From a virus, in IMG/VR virus record IMGVR_UViG_3300009788_000297, positions 1-24,075 of that record: a stretch of 24,075 nt of DNA; one strand, 5' to 3'. The position numbers were made by a program, and so were the translations under genes. Below are positions 6,433-13,856 of the stretch, piece by piece (positions within the stretch are counted from its first letter, which is position 1; each line of letters begins with the position of its first letter). Under the pieces are notes generated by a model. That model worked only from the letters and a program-made list of their open reading frames with translations, did no database searches and was not told the origin of the DNA.

Positions 6433-7919
6433 AGCCGGAAGCGATCGAGATCCTTTGGACGCTACGCAGCGGGCTCGCATGGCTGGTCTATCGCGCCGAC
6501 AACGGCGCAACGCGGTCGATCGGGGCATGGTCGATCAGGTACGAAGACGACGACACCGGCAAGGAAATCGGGCTAACGATCGAGGCTGGCCAGGCGCTGT
6601 CTGTCCCGCTCGGGCACCCTAGCATTGTTCGCCTACTTGCCAAGCCATGTGCCGAGGAAACCCCGGTGCCCGATGCTGACCCCGTAAGGGAAGATGCGCG
6701 CCGCGTCTTCGAGAAGGTCGACGACGCATGCCCGGTGCCCGAGGCCGATGCCGATCGGCCCTGGAAATGCCAGACCTGTGAGAAAACCGTTTCGGGCGAA
6801 ACCGCCCAGCACATCTTGGGCACCGGCGGCCATCCGATCTGTTGCTCGCGAGGCATGAGCGAGGTCGGCCCGGACTCGCAGGGTGGCGAGGATCCGGCAC
6901 CGAAGCCGGTTCCGGAGTCGATGACAGCCGACCAACTCGCGGCGTCCATGCGTGAGGGCAAGCCGCCGCTGATGCCAGGGTGGGACCCGAAGTCAGCCGA
7001 CGTCTTCGCGAAGGGAACCCACGGCGGCAACCCCGCACCGTCCAAGCTGCTCGGCCACTCGGAGACGACGCTTGCCGACCTGGCGACGAAGCACGCGCCG
7101 AAGCCGAAGCCGGAGCCCATGAACTACGGGGGCGGCGACGTGATGAACCGAGGCCGCAAGCTCCTCGGGCTCAGACCTCTCAGCGATCACGAATACCAAG
7201 CAAGCCTCGGTGGGAAATGCTTTGACGATTGCCCGGAATGCGCGCCGCCGCTGGCCGAGATCCCATCGCTGGGCGGCATCAAACCCCCCAGACCATGGCC
7301 GAGGCCCGGAGGGTACATGCCGACCGAGGGCGAGCCCGTCGACGATGCTGCGCCGATCGCGATTCCTTCACCAGGTGAGCGGTACTGCTCCAAGTGCGGC
7401 CTGGCGCTGAAAGTCGTGCAGAGCCAGCGGGGCAATCCAGACCTTCCGCCGAGGGCCGAATACTTCTGCGATGGCTGCGGCGTGTTCGCGAGGCTGCCGG
7501 CCTGCGAAGCCGAAGAGCGGAAGCCGTTCGAGCACGATGGCCCAACCTACACTGGTCTCCGGGAAGCCCTGGCCGCCTACGCTCACAAGGCATGGTCGGG
7601 ATGGATGGAACACCTTTTCAAGAAATGCTCATTCTCTGAATCCGGCGGGCTTCTGATCCCCAAAGAGTACGCGGCAAACCTTTACCGGCAGATGTCGACG
7701 CCTTACGCCGGCCTGTCGGAAGCCGAGAAGGGAAGCGATCGGAAGGAAGCCGATCGGATGATCGCGATCACGCAAGCGGACTGGCCCGACCCCAAGCCAG
7801 CGCCGCCCGACGTCCACTGGCTCTGCACCATATGCAATGGGGTCTGGACGCGTCCGGCCGATGCCCACCGTCCCTGTTGCTGCAAGCTCGACATGGTGAA
7901 GACCTCGCACCCGGCGTGA
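6429..7919 (+). CDS. Large multi-zinc-ribbon protein, unknown function
   Basis: This is a 496-residue protein starting at ATG 6429 (ATGA overlap). It holds four cysteine clusters spread along its length: C114/C117 with H135/C138/C139; C264, C268 and C271; a textbook ribbon at C320/C323 and C347/C350; and C466/C469 with C483-485. The parts between are Pro/Gly/Lys-rich and probably flexible. Residues about 380-455 (HKAWSGWMEHLF, then PYAGLSEAEKGSDRKEAD) resemble a small stand-alone phage protein that I remember as conserved, so this may be a fusion. Several zinc ribbons on a flexible chain suggest nucleic-acid or multi-protein binding. Its place between the two terminase genes is unexpected. 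The coding call is firm, but the function is unknown. Confidence 0.75.
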   Translation: MKPEAIEILWTLRSGLAWLVYRADNGATRSIGAWSIRYEDDDTGKEIGLTIEAGQALSVPLGHPSIVRLLAKPCAEETPVPDADPVREDARRVFEKVDDACPVPEADADRPWKCQTCEKTVSGETAQHILGTGGHPICCSRGMSEVGPDSQGGEDPAPKPVPESMTADQLAASMREGKPPLMPGWDPKSADVFAKGTHGGNPAPSKLLGHSETTLADLATKHAPKPKPEPMNYGGGDVMNRGRKLLGLRPLSDHEYQASLGGKCFDDCPECAPPLAEIPSLGGIKPPRPWPRPGGYMPTEGEPVDDAAPIAIPSPGERYCSKCGLALKVVQSQRGNPDLPPRAEYFCDGCGVFARLPACEAEERKPFEHDGPTYTGLREALAAYAHKAWSGWMEHLFKKCSFSESGGLLIPKEYAANLYRQMSTPYAGLSEAEKGSDRKEADRMIAITQADWPDPKPAPPDVHWLCTICNGVWTRPADAHRPCCCKLDMVKTSHPA

Positions 7920-7930
7920 TAGTCTCCGAT

Positions 7931-7991
7931 TGCCAGGGGGATCCATCTGGACATCAGGCATTGGCTGTGAGCGCGTTCGGTCCCCCTGGCA
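7931..7991. repeat. Long inverted repeat before the large terminase gene
   Basis: TGCCAGGGGGA (7931-7941) is matched by its exact reverse complement TCCCCCTGGCA (7981-7991). A wobble pair and one further C-G pair extend the stem to 13 pairs around a 35-base loop. No T-run follows on either strand, so it is not a standard terminator. The rest of the 163-base gap (7920-8082) holds only a possible -10 element. Confidence 0.75.
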
Positions 7992-8082
7992 GTGCAGTTG
8001 CCGGGCGCGCGCCTCCGAAGTGGTCTGTTGCGGCGCTTGAGACCTAGCTAAGCCGATGCGCGCGCCGTGTTAGCCTGTCCCT

Positions 8083-9330
8083 GTGCATTGGGATAGCCCC
8101 TACGAACCCCAGCCCCACCAGGCTCGATTTCACGCCGCGCAGGCGAAGGGAAAGCTTTTCCTTGGCGGCGTCGGCGCGGGCAAGACGCTCACCGGAATCC
8201 ACGAAGCCGTCTATTTGATGGAGGACAATCCCCGGTGCGACGGTGCGATCGTTTCGCCCACCTTCCCCATGCTCCGCGACGTGATCGTTCCGCTCTGGGA
8301 AGAGTGGATCCACCCGAGTCTCTACACCCACAAGAAAAGCGATCAGTGTTTCATTTGGCACCCGACGGGGCGCCGGATCTTCCTTCGCTCCGCAGACAGC
8401 CCCGGTAGATTCTCCGGGCTCAACCTGGCGTGGGCCTGGCTCGACGAAGCCGCGATCCTTCTCAAGGCGAAGGTGTGGCGCATCATGCAGGCGCGCATCC
8501 GTGACCCGCGCGCTGTGCGCCGATGCGTCTACGCGACGACCACCCCCGACGGATACAACTGGCTGGTGAAGCTCTTCAAAAAGGAAGGGTTCGTTGTTCG
8601 CGCCAGGACCGCCGACAACAAGAAACTGCCCGACGACTTCGAGCCCGGCTTGCGCGCGAGCTACGGCGAAGAGATGGCCGCCCAGTATCTCGACGCGGAG
8701 ATCTTCGACCTGGCGGGCGTGGCCTGGCCCGTGGTCCCCGGCATTCACTGCTCTTTCACGGAAGCGTGGGCGCGCTCTAACTGCCGCAACTTCTTCGGTG
8801 GGACGGACTTCGGCCACACGAACCCCGCCGCCCATGTCGTTGGTGGCTTCGACGGTGACGGCCGCGCCTATCTGGTGGACCTCTGGTACAAGCGCGGCAA
8901 GACCCGAGCACAGATTGCCAGGAAGGGCCGGGAGTTGACCGACAAATGGGGGGTCCGGCGCTGGTACACGGACCATGATCCCGAGGGCGTGGCCGAGATG
9001 AAGAAGGCCGGTTGCGCGGTCCAGCTCGCGGAGAAGGGAAAGGGCAGCGTTGAAAGCGGCGTTCAATACGTTCGAGGCCTGCTCGCTGTGCGACACGACG
9101 GGCAGCCGCGCCTGCACATCGGCGAATGGCTCCACGACTGGCACCGCGAGCAGGACGCCTATCGATTCCCGGAAGACAGCGAAGAGCCGAAGGGCGAAGA
9201 CGGCGATCACGCGATGGACGCCACGCGTTACTTGCTGTACACGCACCACCTGACCCACACCCCGTTTGCATATCGGGGATCGGGCCGTGCTAGGATGGAC
9301 TCCGGCGGTCGTGAAGGCGAGCGCTTCTAG
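8083..9330 (+). CDS. terL: Terminase large subunit
   Basis: This is a 415-residue DNA-packaging motor. The ATPase half has Walker A GGVGAGKT at about residues 28-35 and Walker B WLDEA at about 119-123. The nuclease half has the RNase-H-like acidic residues D242 (GGTDFGHTNP), D297/D299 (YTDHDPEG) and D375/D379 (GDHAMDATRYL). It translocates DNA into the prohead through the portal and cuts the concatemer. GTG 8083 is the first usable start and has no ribosome site. A TGTTAGCCT element lies six bases upstream, so a leaderless mRNA is possible. The gene ends directly at the portal start. Because the enzyme has its own nuclease domain and a terminase partner, packaging does not depend on transposition. 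Confidence 0.94.
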   Translation: MHWDSPYEPQPHQARFHAAQAKGKLFLGGVGAGKTLTGIHEAVYLMEDNPRCDGAIVSPTFPMLRDVIVPLWEEWIHPSLYTHKKSDQCFIWHPTGRRIFLRSADSPGRFSGLNLAWAWLDEAAILLKAKVWRIMQARIRDPRAVRRCVYATTTPDGYNWLVKLFKKEGFVVRARTADNKKLPDDFEPGLRASYGEEMAAQYLDAEIFDLAGVAWPVVPGIHCSFTEAWARSNCRNFFGGTDFGHTNPAAHVVGGFDGDGRAYLVDLWYKRGKTRAQIARKGRELTDKWGVRRWYTDHDPEGVAEMKKAGCAVQLAEKGKGSVESGVQYVRGLLAVRHDGQPRLHIGEWLHDWHREQDAYRFPEDSEEPKGEDGDHAMDATRYLLYTHHLTHTPFAYRGSGRARMDSGGREGERF

Positions 9331-10821
9331 GTGAACATGGGAATCCGGGACAGCATCCGCCGAGGTCTTTCAGCCGCCGCAGAGCGCGGCATGTCCGCTC
9401 TCTCCCGATTCGCCCCCATCGTACCGAGCTCCGAGCTGGCCAAGTTCCCCGAGCAAGGCGTGTTCCTGTCGGGCAAGCGTGACGATTACGCATCGAACCT
9501 CGGCCGCCAGAAGGTCACCCCGGAGATCCTGGGCGATGCGCTGGCCGCCGCCGATCAGGGCGACACCGTCACGCAATACGAGATCTTCGAGAAGACCGAG
9601 CGCGATCCGAAGGTGGCGCGGCTCTACTTCCGACGCCGGACCATGGTCACCGGCAAGACCCTGATCATCGCGCCGGCCATCGAAGGCGACGCCAAGGCGG
9701 AGAAGGCTTCCGACCTCTGCAAAGAGATGCTCCTGGGCATCAACGGCCAGGGCGGCATCGAGAATTTCTCAGACGGGCTCTACGATCTGAGCGACGCGAT
9801 CGGTAAAGCGTTCGCCGTTTCGCAGGTCGCATGGGAGCAAGACGGCGGTCAGTTCGTGCCGCGCCGGTTCATAAGCTGGCCGCAAGTGCAGTTCAACCTC
9901 GGCGACCCGTCGGCGTTCGAAAAGCAAGATCACGATCGCGTGTTCATCAACACCGACGACGACACGCGCGGCAAGCCGCTCGACGAGTTCCCCGCGGGAC
10001 AGTGGCTCCTGCATCGCCACAAGCAGTTCAGTCAGCCGCTCGCCCGCGCTGCGATGTTCAGGAGCGTTGTCTGGTTCCAGATGTTCAAAACGTTCGGCTA
10101 CGGCGATCTGTCGATCTGGCTCGAGCGTTTCGGGATCCCGCCGCGCCAGGGCCGTTACGAGCCCGGCACACCGAAGGATGATCAGAACGCCCTGCTGAAA
10201 GCTGTCCGGGACATGGGCAAGGACCACTACGCGATCTTCCCGAACAACGGGACGATCGAGGTCCTGGAGATGAACGGCACGAAGGGTGAGGCCCCGCACC
10301 CGGTCATGATCAAGCACTGCAACGACGAGATCTCGGTTGTCATCATGGGCAACACGATGGCGACGACGCAGGGCGACAAGGGCGCGCGCTCGATCAAGGA
10401 AAGCTACCAGATCGAAGAGTACGAGCAGGCCGAGCACGATTCGGTGAAGCTCGCCGCGACCCTTCGCCTGCAGCTCTGCCGGCCAATGGTGATCGCGAAC
10501 CTGGGACCCGACTTTCCGATCCCGATCGTTCGTTTCGAGCTCGACGACATCGAAGATCTCCAGGTGGTCTCCGAGGTCGACGAACGACTCCAGGGCATGG
10601 GCTGGCCGGTGACCGCCGGTTACATCGCCGACAAGTACAAGCGCCCGCTGCCCGAGGGTGTCGAGCGTGACGAGGTTCTCACCCCGGGCGGCACGGCGAC
10701 AGAGGCCGAGGCTGCGTTCCGCGCGCTCCAGGATGAAAAAAAAAAGAGCTTGTCCTGGGTGATGTCGAGGCTCTCGCGACCCGCGGCGCCACCCGCGCGG
10801 TCCCGCCCTCCGAAGGGCTGA
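9331..10821 (+). CDS. Portal protein, Mu gp29-like
   Basis: This is a 496-residue protein in the zero frame, starting at GTG 9331 directly after the terminase stop (ATG 9337 is the alternative). It matches the Mu gp29 (DUF935) portal family throughout: KVARLYFRRRTMVTG, then WEQDGGQFVPRRF, GQWLLHRHK, FGYGDLSIWLERFGIPPRQG and NTMATTQGDKGARS. Portal rings sit at the capsid vertex and pass DNA. After residue about 470 the frame crosses an A10 run (10736-10745) and then encodes an unpromising Pro/Arg-rich tail. The minus-one frame instead continues in good coding sequence straight into the MuF-like protein. A fusion by frameshift, or a single missing A, is likely. Confidence 0.93.
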   Translation: MNMGIRDSIRRGLSAAAERGMSALSRFAPIVPSSELAKFPEQGVFLSGKRDDYASNLGRQKVTPEILGDALAAADQGDTVTQYEIFEKTERDPKVARLYFRRRTMVTGKTLIIAPAIEGDAKAEKASDLCKEMLLGINGQGGIENFSDGLYDLSDAIGKAFAVSQVAWEQDGGQFVPRRFISWPQVQFNLGDPSAFEKQDHDRVFINTDDDTRGKPLDEFPAGQWLLHRHKQFSQPLARAAMFRSVVWFQMFKTFGYGDLSIWLERFGIPPRQGRYEPGTPKDDQNALLKAVRDMGKDHYAIFPNNGTIEVLEMNGTKGEAPHPVMIKHCNDEISVVIMGNTMATTQGDKGARSIKESYQIEEYEQAEHDSVKLAATLRLQLCRPMVIANLGPDFPIPIVRFELDDIEDLQVVSEVDERLQGMGWPVTAGYIADKYKRPLPEGVERDEVLTPGGTATEAEAAFRALQDEKKKSLSWVMSRLSRPAAPPARSRPPKG

Positions 10822-11648
10822 ACGCCTCCCTTACAGCCCACGTCGTCAAGTCGGCATCCCTATCAGCAGCCTCGGCGTCGCTCGACGAAGCAGAGTGGGC
10901 CGACCGCAAAGAATACGAGCGGGTCACCTACGAAGAGACGCTGTTGGCGAACCTGCACGGCCGGGCAGAGGTCTTTCTGGACTTCAAGGGCCAGACGCAG
11001 TTCGCCATCTTCGATTGGGTGACACTGCCGTTCAAAGAGGCGATCGAAGAGTTCCTGAAGCGGTCGGTCATGAGCGCGCGGGCCTTCAAGCGGCTCACCG
11101 ATGCCATGCGGATCAAGGCGTTCACGATCGCCGGCGATCACAATCAGTACACCCGCCAGCGCGTGAAAGACTCGCTCGCCGACGCCATCGAGCTGGGCAT
11201 TCCGCAAGCGGAGTGGATCGCACAGACAGAGGGCATGTTTGACCGGATGGGCGTGACTGGCCGCGGCCGACACCACCTGGACACCGTTTTCGAGACCAAC
11301 GTTTTTGGCTCGTACCAGCATGGGCGGTTCCGCCAGCAGCAGTCGCCGGCGATCATCAAGGCTCGCCCGTTCCTGGTGTATCGCACCGTTGGCGATGACA
11401 ATGTGCGCGATTCCCATAAGGCCATGGAAGGCTTCACCGCGCAGCGCGATCACCAGATCTGGGGCACGTGGTATCCCACAAACGGTTTCCGCTGCCGGTG
11501 CCGCGTCGACGCCATTTCAAAGCGCGTCGCTGAGAAGCGCGGGATCGCCTCGGCCAGCTCGAGCCGCGGCGTGGATCCGGACGAAGGTTTCGCGAGCAAC
11601 CCTGGCGCGTGGCTCGAAGAGCCGAAGAAGACACGCCGCAAGCGTTGA
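10737..11648 (+). CDS. MuF-like head morphogenesis protein (minus-one frame after portal)
   Basis: The frame is open from 10737, after a TGA at 10734, to the stop at 11648. Its first conventional start is TTG 10944, with no ribosome site, giving 234 residues. The 5' extension reads as normal protein (LDEAEWADRKEYERVTYEETL), so the real product probably begins upstream by minus-one frameshift at the A10 run and is a portal-MuF fusion of about 772 residues. The C-terminal domain carries the Mu F-like signature VRDSHKAMEG, then WYPTNGFRCRCRVDAIS. MuF proteins are minor head proteins attached to the portal and sometimes ejected with the DNA. The family call is firm. The start is uncertain, with 10944 as the minimal alternative. 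Confidence 0.84.
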   Translation, partial: KKKELVLGDVEALATRGATRAVPPSEGLNASLTAHVVKSASLSAASASLDEAEWADRKEYERVTYEETLLANLHGRAEVFLDFKGQTQFAIFDWVTLPFKEAIEEFLKRSVMSARAFKRLTDAMRIKAFTIAGDHNQYTRQRVKDSLADAIELGIPQAEWIAQTEGMFDRMGVTGRGRHHLDTVFETNVFGSYQHGRFRQQQSPAIIKARPFLVYRTVGDDNVRDSHKAMEGFTAQRDHQIWGTWYPTNGFRCRCRVDAISKRVAEKRGIASASSSRGVDPDEGFASNPGAWLEEPKKTRRKR

Positions 11649-11674
11649 CATCCGACGGTCAGGCCGCCTAGCGT
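11645..11674 (+). promoter_or_regulatory. Candidate promoter at the end of the MuF-like gene
   Basis: TTGACA (11645-11650, overlapping the MuF TGA stop), an 18-base spacer and TAGCGT (11669-11674) form a plausible promoter. It points at a terminator only about 80 bases away. Confidence 0.4.
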
Positions 11675-11680
11675 GAGGTT

Positions 11681-11758
11681 GCATTGGCGCGAAACGGACC
11701 CGCGTCATCCGAGCCAGTAGGGGCCGATCGGACTGCGAACCGATCGGCCCCATTTTTT
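11681..11758 (+). ncRNA. Possible short phage RNA
   Basis: A transcript starting about seven bases after the TAGCGT element and ending at the T-run of the strong terminator would be about 78 bases long. It contains no convincing open frame. This is predicted only from the promoter-terminator arrangement. The same terminator could simply end the portal/MuF mRNA. Confidence 0.3.
11720..11758 (+). terminator. Strong intrinsic terminator
   Basis: GGGGCCGATCGG (11720-11731) pairs perfectly with CCGATCGGCCCC (11740-11751) around an eight-base loop. The stem is followed by A and six T residues (11753-11758). Confidence 0.9.
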
Positions 11759-11764
11759 CGGGGG

Positions 11765-11794
11765 TTGACAGATCGCATTGCGCGCGCCTGTAAT
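11765..11794 (+). promoter_or_regulatory. Promoter for the capsid gene cluster
   Basis: A perfect TTGACA (11765-11770), an 18-base spacer and TGTAAT (11789-11794, five of six matches) lie right after a terminator. The expected start point coincides with the GTG of the protease gene. Confidence 0.65.
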
Positions 11795-11801
11795 GTCCCC
11801 C

Positions 11802-12962
11802 GTGACCCCCGCCGAAAAGCTAGCCAGGATTCTCGCCAAGTCGAAGTTTGCGATCCTTGACGGAATCGCACTCGCCGATCAGGAGCTTCCCACGGCGATC
11901 GGCGACGTGTCCTGGCATCTGGTCGCGCTCGAGGGCGCCTGGAAAGGCCACTGGCAGGGGCCCTTCCGGATCACGAGCGACACGCTGCAGAGCATGGCCG
12001 ACCACTTCGACGCGCGGAAGATCCCGCTCGTGGTCGACTACGAACACCAGTCTCTGACGATGGACCGTGCGCCGGCGGCTGGCTGGATCAACGAGCTGGA
12101 CCTTCGAACGAACGACAAGGGCGGCAAGGAGCTCTGGGCGCGCACCGAATGGACCGAGCGGGGCGCAGCCTATATCCGGGCCAAGGAATATCGCTACAAG
12201 AGCCCAACCATCAACTGGCAAACCCGGGACCGCGTGAGCGGAAAGGTCAGCGGCGCATCGCTTCACAGCGTCGCCCTGACGAACCACCCGTTCCTGCACG
12301 AGTTGCCCGAAGTCACTCTAAACAGCATGGCTGGCGCGCTGGCGCTGGTCGAGCCCGAGACGGAGCAAGAGACCATGGACGAGACGCAGATCAAAGAGCT
12401 TCGCAAAATCCTCGGGCTGGCCGATGACGCCGATGCCGATGCCATCGCCGACGCGGTCAAGGCGCTGCACATCAGCGGCAAGACGCTGGGCGAGGTCTTC
12501 GCCGCGCTGGGCGACAAGGTCAAGGACATCGCCGCCGCCAAGGCCGAGATCCTGACCCTGACCACGCGGTCAACGGCGGCCGACGGTTCGGCTGAGCGGA
12601 TCGCGTCCATGGAGGCCACGATCAAGGGCTTCAAGGACACCGAGGACAAGAAGACCGCGCTCGAGCTGGTGCGCAAGTACCAGGCGGCGCGCAAGGTCGG
12701 CGCCGACGGTACCGACAACTTCAAGGCGTGCCTGAAGCATGCCGAGGCCGATCCCGTGGGCTTCGCAGCCATCATGGATACCTCAGAGCCCTGGGTGGCC
12801 GGTGGTGAGCAGGTCGCCGAGACGCATCGGCGCGAGGGCACGATCGGCGGCACGGCTCCGAAGACGCTCGCCGACCTGAACCCGGCCCAGCTCGCCGCGG
12901 CGCAGTCTGCGGGCCTGACCGACGAAGACATCGAGAAGCACGGCGCCGAGTTCGTAAACTAG
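11802..12962 (+). CDS. Mu I-like prohead protease and scaffold
   Basis: This is a 386-residue protein if it starts at GTG 11802. ATG 11793 and TTG 11778 are in frame but lie inside the promoter. No start has a ribosome site, and the promoter predicts transcription beginning at or next to the GTG, so a leaderless mRNA is likely. The N-terminal domain (about residues 1-170) matches the Mu gpI protease, with WHLVALEGAWKGHWQGPF, then PLVVDYEHQSLT, AAGWINELDLR, YRYKSPTINW and HSVALTNHPFL. The C-terminal part is charged and helical, like a scaffold. The protease would cleave scaffold and capsid proteins during head maturation. It is followed at once by the decoration and capsid genes. Confidence 0.87.
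   Translation: MTPAEKLARILAKSKFAILDGIALADQELPTAIGDVSWHLVALEGAWKGHWQGPFRITSDTLQSMADHFDARKIPLVVDYEHQSLTMDRAPAAGWINELDLRTNDKGGKELWARTEWTERGAAYIRAKEYRYKSPTINWQTRDRVSGKVSGASLHSVALTNHPFLHELPEVTLNSMAGALALVEPETEQETMDETQIKELRKILGLADDADADAIADAVKALHISGKTLGEVFAALGDKVKDIAAAKAEILTLTTRSTAADGSAERIASMEATIKGFKDTEDKKTALELVRKYQAARKVGADGTDNFKACLKHAEADPVGFAAIMDTSEPWVAGGEQVAETHRREGTIGGTAPKTLADLNPAQLAAAQSAGLTDEDIEKHGAEFVN
12375..12962 (+). CDS. Probable nested scaffold protein (in-frame internal start)
   Basis: ATG 12375 lies in the same frame as the protease, with GGAG nine bases upstream, and follows a Pro/Glu-rich junction (VEPETEQET). It would make a separate 195-residue C-terminal product. The product is helical and charged (EIKELRKILGLADD-like repeats, then GERIASMEATIKG-type heptads) and ends KHGAEFVN. 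In Mu the scaffold Z is made in just this way from within gene I. Free scaffold in excess over protease is needed to shape the prohead. The site and position support it. Only N-terminal sequencing or proteomics would prove a separate start. Confidence 0.55.
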   Translation: MDETQIKELRKILGLADDADADAIADAVKALHISGKTLGEVFAALGDKVKDIAAAKAEILTLTTRSTAADGSAERIASMEATIKGFKDTEDKKTALELVRKYQAARKVGADGTDNFKACLKHAEADPVGFAAIMDTSEPWVAGGEQVAETHRREGTIGGTAPKTLADLNPAQLAAAQSAGLTDEDIEKHGAEFVN

Positions 12963-13031
12963 GCGACGCCTGGACGGTAAACCGGTAACGAATCCCCCGG
13001 GCGCGAGCCGCCCCTTGACGGAGAAAAGACA

Positions 13032-13787
13032 ATGACGGCCATCGCCCAGGATCGAAGCATCGACAAAGCCGGAAGCAAGCTCTTTGCCTACGACCTCGCC
13101 GCCACCGCCAAGCTGTACCAGGGGACCCTGATCATCAGGAACGCGGCGGGGAACCTGCTCGACGGCGCCAACACCGTTGACACGAAGTTCGCCGGCATCA
13201 GCCGTGGCGACCCGGTCAACGGTACTTCCACGGTCGACAACACGAACGGCAGCATCGCCGACCTGACCGCCGAGCTGCAGACCGAGGGCGTGTTCTCGTT
13301 CGCGTCGTCCGGGCTCGACAAGACCGACATAGGCGCCCGCGTCTACGTCTCGGACAACCAGACGATCACGACTACGCCGGGCCACGTGTTCTGCGGGATC
13401 ATCGTCGCGATCATCGACTCCAAGGTCTACGTGGATATCGTTCCGGCGACCACCGAGACCCGGGAGCGGGTCTATATGTACTTTTCCCGCGACGCCGTTC
13501 TTGGCGCCACGGCGATCCAGATCGCCCGCTGGAAGTTCAACCGGTTGGCGTATCTCAGGGCGGTTCACATCAACCTGTCCGTGGCCGCGACGACCTCTCT
13601 TGTCGTCAGCATTTCCGATGGCACGACCACGCTCACGGCGCCCACCCTGACCGCGACCGAGTTTGACAAAGAGGATTACGCGGGAGCCGCGTACCTGGCG
13701 GCGACCGAGATCACGGTCACGGCCGACGACGACTCGAGCGCATCGGCCGAAGACCTGGCCGGCTTCGCCGTATTCGACCTGATCTAA
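13032..13787 (+). CDS. Head decoration (cement) protein with extra C-terminal domain
   Basis: This is a 251-residue protein. ATG 13032 has GGAG nine bases upstream. Residues about 1-145 match the short capsid decoration/cement type: TAIAQDRS at the start, then FAYDLAATAKLYQGTLIIRN, GISRGDPV, a GVFSFASSG strand and DIGARVYVSDNQTITTT. Such proteins sit on the capsid surface and stabilise it. Residues about 150-251 are an added beta-rich domain (INLSVAATTSLVVSISDG, TEITVTADDDSSAS), which the usual family members of about 110-150 residues lack. It may be displayed outward from the particle. Its position between protease and major capsid is standard for Mu-like modules. Confidence 0.76.
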   Translation: MTAIAQDRSIDKAGSKLFAYDLAATAKLYQGTLIIRNAAGNLLDGANTVDTKFAGISRGDPVNGTSTVDNTNGSIADLTAELQTEGVFSFASSGLDKTDIGARVYVSDNQTITTTPGHVFCGIIVAIIDSKVYVDIVPATTETRERVYMYFSRDAVLGATAIQIARWKFNRLAYLRAVHINLSVAATTSLVVSISDGTTTLTAPTLTATEFDKEDYAGAAYLAATEITVTADDDSSASAEDLAGFAVFDLI

Positions 13788-13856
13788 ACCGGCCCGGCCG
13801 GACAACGTAAGGGACCGCCGCCCACTGATCGGGCTCAACCAAGGGAGAAAAGGACA

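Noticed and set aside
8044-9258. Long open minus-strand frame opposite the large terminase
   Set aside because: The plus-strand frame holds all terminase motifs in order; the reverse frame has none.
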